Source: Planctomycetaceae bacterium
Lineage (GTDB): Bacteria; Planctomycetota; Planctomycetia; Pirellulales; PALSA-1355
Length of the DNA: 64,000 nt
Direction: 5' to 3'
Assembly (NCBI GenBank): GCA_003153375.1
Contig: PLYM01000213.1
Span: 18,151 to 82,150 of the forward strand
Shown: piece by piece, positions 59,955 through 64,000 of the stretch
Numbering within the stretch: the stretch's first letter is position 1
Layout: every line of letters begins with the position of its first letter
Position numbers and translations under genes: made by a program
The notes under the pieces: model-generated
What the model saw: the letters and a program-made list of their open reading frames with translations, nothing else
Databases searched by the model: none
What the model was told of the DNA's origin: nothing

Positions 59955-62291
59955 TCACGACGCCCTCTCACGGGCCTTCTCGATGAGCAACGTGAAGAGT
60001 CGTTCGTGTTCGCTCACGGCTTCCTGGTCGTCGAACAGCCGAGGGCTCGCCTGGCGAATCCGCTCAACGATCGAGCTGCGGTAGGCGGCATCGTTGGCCA
60101 ACCGCAGGGCAATCTCGACGTAGTGCGAGGCCGAGTCGGCGACGCAGTCGGTGAAACCCATCTTGCGATAGCAGCCGAGCGTGTAGCGGCCGCGCTGCAA
60201 TCCGCCGGGCATGGTGACGATCGGCTGATTCAGCGAGAAACCGTCGTAGGTCGAATTCACGCCGCCGAAGTGCAACGGATCGAGCAAGACATCGGCCGCG
60301 GCGACCAGACTCAGATAGTCGGCGGCCGGCTGAAACGGCAGAAACACGATTCGATCGGTCACGTCCGGCATCGTCGCCGCAAATCGCCGGCGGAGGGCGT
60401 TGGCCGCAAAACGGCTGTGGCGCTCGTCGGCGATCACGAGCACCCCCTGCGGGTCGCGCCGCAAGATCTCGTGCAGAATTGGATCGAAATCAGGCTGGAA
60501 CTTGCCAAGTTGCTGTGCGCACAGATAAAGGTGCTGACGCCGGGACAACCCAAAGTCGTCGCGGGGCTTGCGCGATGCCGGCAGCGCGAGACGCCGTTGA
60601 TAGGTCAGCAGCGTGCGGGCGAGCACCAGGCGTTCGCTGTAATGTTGCTGCGCGTCAGGAGGCTCGACCAGGTCGCTCGACAGGTAATAGTCGAGTTGCC
60701 CAATTCCCGAGGTCACCTGCACGCCCCAGGACGTGCATTGAACCGGGGCCAGCCGCAAGAACGGCAGAAAATAATTCGTGCTGTCGGTGTTGACCTCCCA
60801 GTAGTAAAGCAGGTCGAAGCGCGCCTGGCGGATTGTCTCGGCTGCCCCGTCGATCGAGCCGGGCATCGGCAGCAATCGAATCGCCGGATTGCGCAAGTGG
60901 GGCTGCATCAGCGCGGTGCCGCGTTTTGATCCCACCACGACCAACTCGAATCGCGCGGAGTCCAGCCGCTCCAACACCCCGGCCATCGACTTCAAGAAGA
61001 TCGACTCGTGCCGGTCGGTCACGACAAAACCGAGTCGCGGCCGACCATCGCCGACGGGCGGGCACTCGCCGGCAGGCAGATGGCGAAACAACCGGGCGAA
61101 GGCTTCGCGAATCGGCCGCTCGTTGCGACCGTGAAATTGCAGCTCGAACGCCGGACGGCAATCGGACGCCGCCATCGTCGAAAAGTCGAGCTTGATCTCG
61201 CGGCGCGCCAGCGAGTCGAGTTGCTCAAGCAGGTTTTGTCGATAGCGATCGATCTGGGCGTTGCTGTCGAACACCAACGGGCAGAGCAAAAGAACGCTCA
61301 GCTGCCAGGCCGCTTCGTCCGGCCGCAAGGCGATCGCACGTTGATAGGCCGCCAGCGCCTCGTCGAAACGGCCTTGGCGCTGCAAGACGGAACCGTGCAG
61401 AAAGTGTGCTTCGGCAACCTCGGGCTGAAGTTCCAGCGCACGCTGGGTGCAAGCGGCGGCTTCGTCCAGCTGATCCTGCTGCTTTAGCGCCATGGCCAAT
61501 TCCAGGTGCGCGACGACCAGGTCCGGCTTGAGTTGCAAGGTCCGACGATACCCGGCGATCGCTTCATCAAATCGCTCTTGCCGCAGCAAGACCCAACTCA
61601 AGCTCGCCAGCGCCTCGGCGTTGTCGGGCTCGAGCGCCAGAGCCCGACGAAAACAGGCCTCGGCCTCGTCCAACTGGTCGCGTTTCGCCAGCGCGGTGCC
61701 CAGATGATAGTGTGCCTTGACGTCTTCGCCGTTCACTTCGATGGCGCGGCGAAGGCAAGCCTCCGCCTCGTCGAGTTTTCCCTGCCTCTCGAAGGCTGCT
61801 CCGCGAGACGCGAGCGCGCCGAGAGATGTCGGCGCGTCGATGTCGCCGGGATGGAGCTCGGCGGCCGCCAGCAGGCCGGCCGTCGCATCGTCCGCATTTT
61901 GCTGCTGCCTCGGCAAAGTCTCCAGCGCGACACTCCTGGCGGCCAGCGCGCGTTGCAGCCGCTGGGAGATTTCGGCATCGTCAGGCTTGAGCCGCAGGGC
62001 CGCTTGATAGTTGGCGACCGCATCATCCCAGGCGAGCATCTCCTCGAACACGAAGCCGAGATAATGGTGGGCCGCCACGTATTGGGGATTCAGCCGCACC
62101 GCCTGCGTTAGGTGCGCGATCGATTCTTGCCCGCGGCCCGAGGCGTGGCACGCGGTACCGAGCAGGTAATGGGCCTCCGCATGATGGGGAGCGGCCAGCA
62201 GAATTTGTCGATACAGCCGCTCCGCTTCGGCGAGACGACCAGCCCCATGGTGCGATTTGGCCTGAGTCAGAACTTCGGCAAGATCGACCAC
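59955..62291 (-). CDS. TPR / O-GlcNAc-transferase-like (SPINDLY-type) protein
   Basis: 778 residues. N-terminal TPR array, about residues 4-345, of some nine repeats: AERLYRQILLAAPHHAEAHYLLGTACHASG, AEACFRRALALEPDNAEALASLSWVLL and so on. The C-terminal glycosyltransferase family 41-like part (about 420-778) has RPRLGFVVTDRHESIFLKSM, LYYWEVNTDSTNYFLPF, YLCAQQLGKFQPDFDPIL, FLPFQPAADYLSLVAAADVLLDPLHFGGVNSTYDGF and PIVTMPGGLQRGRYTLGCYRKMG. Its likely role is intracellular protein glycosylation or sugar transfer; acceptor unknown. Confidence 0.85.
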   Translation of the reverse strand: MVDLAEVLTQAKSHHGAGRLAEAERLYRQILLAAPHHAEAHYLLGTACHASGRGQESIAHLTQAVRLNPQYVAAHHYLGFVFEEMLAWDDAVANYQAALRLKPDDAEISQRLQRALAARSVALETLPRQQQNADDATAGLLAAAELHPGDIDAPTSLGALASRGAAFERQGKLDEAEACLRRAIEVNGEDVKAHYHLGTALAKRDQLDEAEACFRRALALEPDNAEALASLSWVLLRQERFDEAIAGYRRTLQLKPDLVVAHLELAMALKQQDQLDEAAACTQRALELQPEVAEAHFLHGSVLQRQGRFDEALAAYQRAIALRPDEAAWQLSVLLLCPLVFDSNAQIDRYRQNLLEQLDSLARREIKLDFSTMAASDCRPAFELQFHGRNERPIREAFARLFRHLPAGECPPVGDGRPRLGFVVTDRHESIFLKSMAGVLERLDSARFELVVVGSKRGTALMQPHLRNPAIRLLPMPGSIDGAAETIRQARFDLLYYWEVNTDSTNYFLPFLRLAPVQCTSWGVQVTSGIGQLDYYLSSDLVEPPDAQQHYSERLVLARTLLTYQRRLALPASRKPRDDFGLSRRQHLYLCAQQLGKFQPDFDPILHEILRRDPQGVLVIADERHSRFAANALRRRFAATMPDVTDRIVFLPFQPAADYLSLVAAADVLLDPLHFGGVNSTYDGFSLNQPIVTMPGGLQRGRYTLGCYRKMGFTDCVADSASHYVEIALRLANDAAYRSSIVERIRQASPRLFDDQEAVSEHERLFTLLIEKARERAS

Positions 62292-62430
62292 GAACGACCC
62301 TCGGCAACACCCGGCAATTTTGCAATTGTACTTTACTCCCGCCGCCGGGGCGCATCAATCCGTGCAGCCGCAGGTGGCCAGCCGCTGATATATCACCATG
62401 CTGACCGGCACGAACCTGACCAAGAGAAGG

Positions 62431-62460
62431 AGAAAGAAAAGGTGGAGAAAGAAAAGGTGG
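62431..62460. repeat. Tandem 15-bp purine repeat
   Basis: Two exact copies of AGAAAGAAAAGGTGG, 62431-62445 and 62446-62460. All bases except one T are purines. Nothing shows a function. Confidence 0.7.
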
Positions 62461-62503
62461 CAGGAACGAATCCAACTTTCTCAACGCCCTGGCGCAATCA
62501 GCC

Positions 62504-62524
62504 CTGTGGGCCGTTGGCCCACAG
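62504..62524. repeat. Palindromic repeat family C, copy 2
   Basis: CTGTGGGCC-GTT-GGCCCACAG, perfect 9-bp arms with a 3-nt loop. Downstream of RidA on the minus strand, as copy 1 is downstream of the sulfatase. Confidence 0.75.
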
Positions 62525-62562
62525 TGTTGTGGCGCAGCATCTTGATCGCGGACGGTTCCGGA

Positions 62563-62610
62563 TGCGCACGCTTTTGAATGCGCACGGTTCTCAGTGCGCA
62601 CGTCCGCGAG
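62563..62610. repeat. Three direct repeats of TGCGCACG on a 16-bp period
   Basis: TGCGCACG at 62563-62570, 62579-62586 and 62595-62602, each followed by 8 nt of non-repeated sequence, so the unit period is exactly 16 bp. The sequence TGCGCA is itself palindromic. Site of an unknown binding protein or of chance origin. Confidence 0.6.
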
Positions 62611-62653
62611 ACGATTCGATCGACCAATTCGGGCGACACGGCTTCGCGAGACC

Positions 62654-63118
62654 CTAGTGCGTCAACTCGAAGATGACTTCGATCTCGGTGGTGATGTTGC
62701 CGGGCAGGGAGCCCATGCCGACGGCGCTGCGGGCGCCGACGCCGTGGTCTTCGCCCCAGATGTCGCGGAACAACTCGCTGCAGCCGTTGATTACTTGCGG
62801 GTGCTGCGTGAAGTCGGGAGCGCAGTTGACCATGCCCAGGACTTTGACCACGCGGGCCACGCGATCCAAACTACCCAGCGTTTGGCGCACCGTGGCCAGG
62901 ATGGCCAGGCCGGTTTGGCGGGCGGAGGCGACGCCGGCTGCCAGGTCGACATCCGTGCCGATGCGGCCGGTGTGCATCGTGCCGTCACTCTTCAGCGGGC
63001 CGTGGCCCGAGACGTAGGCCATCTTGCCCGAGATCACCAGCGGCTTGTAAACGCCGGCCGGCTTGGGGACTGGGGGCAGTTGCAGTTTCAATTCGGCCAG
63101 ACGCGATTCGGCGCTCAT
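62654..63118 (-). CDS. RidA family protein (Rid/YjgF deaminase)
   Basis: 154 residues. YjgF/YER057c/UK114 fold with YKPLVISGKMAYVSGHGPLKSDG, the central helix ASARQTGLAILATVRQTLGSLD, and the conserved Arg in GARSAVGMGSLPGNITTEIEVIFEL. An N-terminal segment of about 20 residues precedes the fold. Members hydrolyse reactive enamine/imine intermediates; this long variant belongs to a subgroup with a different C-terminal site, so the substrate cannot be assumed. The secreted protein gene upstream ends 29 nt away, same strand. Confidence 0.93.
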   Translation of the reverse strand: MSAESRLAELKLQLPPVPKPAGVYKPLVISGKMAYVSGHGPLKSDGTMHTGRIGTDVDLAAGVASARQTGLAILATVRQTLGSLDRVARVVKVLGMVNCAPDFTQHPQVINGCSELFRDIWGEDHGVGARSAVGMGSLPGNITTEIEVIFELTH

Positions 63119-63147
63119 GGTTGCTCCTTGCTTCGCTCGGATGGTTT

Positions 63148-63858
63148 TCAGCGGGTGGGTTTGGCCAGCGTGCCACGGACGACGACGTTGTCGTAGTTGC
63201 CCTGGTCGTCGAACGAGCCAATGCCCAGTTGTCCCCAGGCAAACGTCTTGTCCGTGGCGGTCATCGCCGGGTGGTCCAGGTCGTCAAAATAGACGGCCGT
63301 GTTGCCGTCGGCCACGGTGCGCACCACTTTAACGCGATGCCACTCCTCGTCCCAGGGCGTGCCGGGAGTGGTCTGGGTCGAAATCTTCACGCGCGGCGCG
63401 TCGTTGACGATGAAAATCTGGTTGGCGTGGTCGTCGGTCTTCTTGCCGAAGTGAACATAGTAGAAGTGTGCCGGGTCCTGATAACCGAAGACCAGCACCA
63501 TGTCGCGATGATCGTAATCCTTGATCGTGCTCTGCACCTGCGCCTCGAGCACGAAGTCGGAAACGATGACGTCCTTGAGCAGGGCGAAATTGACCGGGCT
63601 GCGATGCGGCGGCTTGAACTGGCTTTGGCGAAACAGGCTAAAGACCTTGCCGCGCGGCGTCTCGGCGATGCGCCAGGCGTCGTTGTCAGTAGCCTGCCAG
63701 CGGGCGCTGCCGTTTTCGAAGTCTTCGCTAACGAGCAGCGGTAGGTCGGCGGATTGTGCGGCGGGCTTGCACGCTAGAAAGATCGCGACGGCGAGCAAGG
63801 CAAGGGCCAGGCGGGGGCGGGCGGTGGAACGAGATGGGTATCGTCCGTCGGGAAACAT
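63148..63858 (-). CDS. Secreted LamG/DUF1080-like protein
   Basis: 236 residues from ATG 63858, chosen because a signal peptide starts within about 14 residues (RPRLALALLAVAIFLACKPA, perhaps a lipobox LAC). The frame stays open to 63927 through a family A repeat, which would add ATAGLSSSAC. The mature part is a concanavalin-like beta-sandwich (LLVSEDFENGSARWQATDNDAW; DMVLVFGYQDPAHFYYVHFG; TAVYFDDLDHPAMTATDKTFAWGQLGIGSFDDQG), like 3-keto-disaccharide hydrolase or LamG domains of planctomycetes. Exported. No ribosome site is apparent before ATG 63858. Confidence 0.75.
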   Translation of the reverse strand: MFPDGRYPSRSTARPRLALALLAVAIFLACKPAAQSADLPLLVSEDFENGSARWQATDNDAWRIAETPRGKVFSLFRQSQFKPPHRSPVNFALLKDVIVSDFVLEAQVQSTIKDYDHRDMVLVFGYQDPAHFYYVHFGKKTDDHANQIFIVNDAPRVKISTQTTPGTPWDEEWHRVKVVRTVADGNTAVYFDDLDHPAMTATDKTFAWGQLGIGSFDDQGNYDNVVVRGTLAKPTR

Positions 63859-63866
63859 CGGGCAGG

Positions 63867-63889
63867 CACTGCTGGACAAGCCAGCAGTG
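63867..63889. repeat. Palindromic repeat family A, copy 4
   Basis: CACTGCTGG-ACAAG-CCAGCAGTG, 8 nt before the chosen ATG (63858, minus strand) of the secreted LamG-like gene. The left flank GGGCAGG (63860-63866) is shared with copy 1. Confidence 0.9.
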
Positions 63890-63977
63890 GCACCCGGGGG
63901 CGGGCAGCGGTGGGAAAAGCGTGGCATGGATCGAGTGGCTTGTTGAGTTTTGAGTCCGATGCAAGGGTCGCATCAAG

Positions 63978-64000
63978 CACTGCTGGGCAAGCCAGCAGTG
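63978..64000. repeat. Palindromic repeat family A, copy 5 (at the window edge)
   Basis: CACTGCTGG-GCAAG-CCAGCAGTG, same loop as copy 1, 88 nt from copy 4. The window ends with the last base of the right arm. Confidence 0.9.

Larger units (their letters stand above)
62292..62653. other. Intergenic region rich in short repeats
   Basis: 362 nt between the TPR glycosyltransferase and RidA genes (both minus). It holds a tandem 15-mer, a family C palindrome and a three-unit 16-bp repeat, described separately. No gene seen. Confidence 0.6.

Overview
The window is GC-rich bacterial DNA that looks like a member of the Planctomycetota, probably Pirellulales (inference). The lineage markers are two DUF1559 pseudopilin-like genes, a DUF1501 Tat-exported protein, a large sulfatase, a DUF4838 protein, a TMTC-like/TPR glycosyltransferase, an O-GlcNAc-transferase-like TPR protein, a thioredoxin-trypsin fusion, and several families of short palindromic intergenic repeats. 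No tRNA, rRNA, CRISPR array, transposase or prophage gene was seen.

Layout. 1-1.1 kb: 3' part of a secreted beta-helix protein. 1.2-4.0 kb (minus): an ECF42-type sigma factor with two DGPF/YciI proteins and a DoxX membrane protein. Both YciI genes are preceded by TGTCGA-N16-TCGAC, which fits an ECF42 promoter. 4.1-14.9 kb: SSS symporter, NHL-repeat protein, TMTC-like/TPR protein, DUF4838 protein, Tat cupin, DUF1501 protein and a hypothetical. 15.0-18.6 kb: two independent ArsR-SRPBCC operons. They share an unusual layout: an operator palindrome in a 16-nt spacer, and an ATG 6 nt after the -10 box, so the mRNA is probably leaderless. 18.7-19.7 kb: a DUF2314 pseudogene with six lesions. 19.9-25.0 kb: sulfatase, beta-lactamase-family hydrolase, frameshifted leucine-rich-repeat gene.

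25.1-29.5 kb (minus) is a rod-shape/peptidoglycan operon: MreC-like coiled-coil protein, small Lys/Ala-rich membrane protein, MreB and PBP2, behind a sigma70-like promoter. 29.8-33.4 kb (minus): PabA/TrpG, MoeA and Lnt. 33.6-37.7 kb: two DUF1559 genes, each overlapping a partner gene, a 73-bp remnant of the pabA gene, and a Cys/His-rich protein whose reading frame contains a copy of a genomic palindromic repeat. 38.8-45.8 kb (plus): a fatty-acid beta-oxidation electron-transfer operon, TetR - EtfB - EtfA - membrane FeS ETF:quinone oxidoreductase (EMO-like) - two acyl-CoA dehydrogenases, with a TetR-type operator inside the promoter.

45.9-64 kb: TPR lipoprotein, NMT1/THI5-type ABC importer (ATPase, permease, lipoprotein), CDF metal exporter, two secreted proteins, OmpR-type two-component system, thioredoxin-trypsin fusion, histidine phosphatase, O-GlcNAc-transferase-like protein, RidA, and a secreted protein at the right edge. 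Intergenic spaces carry three palindromic repeat families: (A) CACTGCTGG-N5/6-CCAGCAGTG, five copies; (B) an AGCCCGAAGCGC / GCGCTGCGGGCT imperfect inverted repeat, two copies; (C) GTGGGCC-N3-GGCCCAC, two copies.
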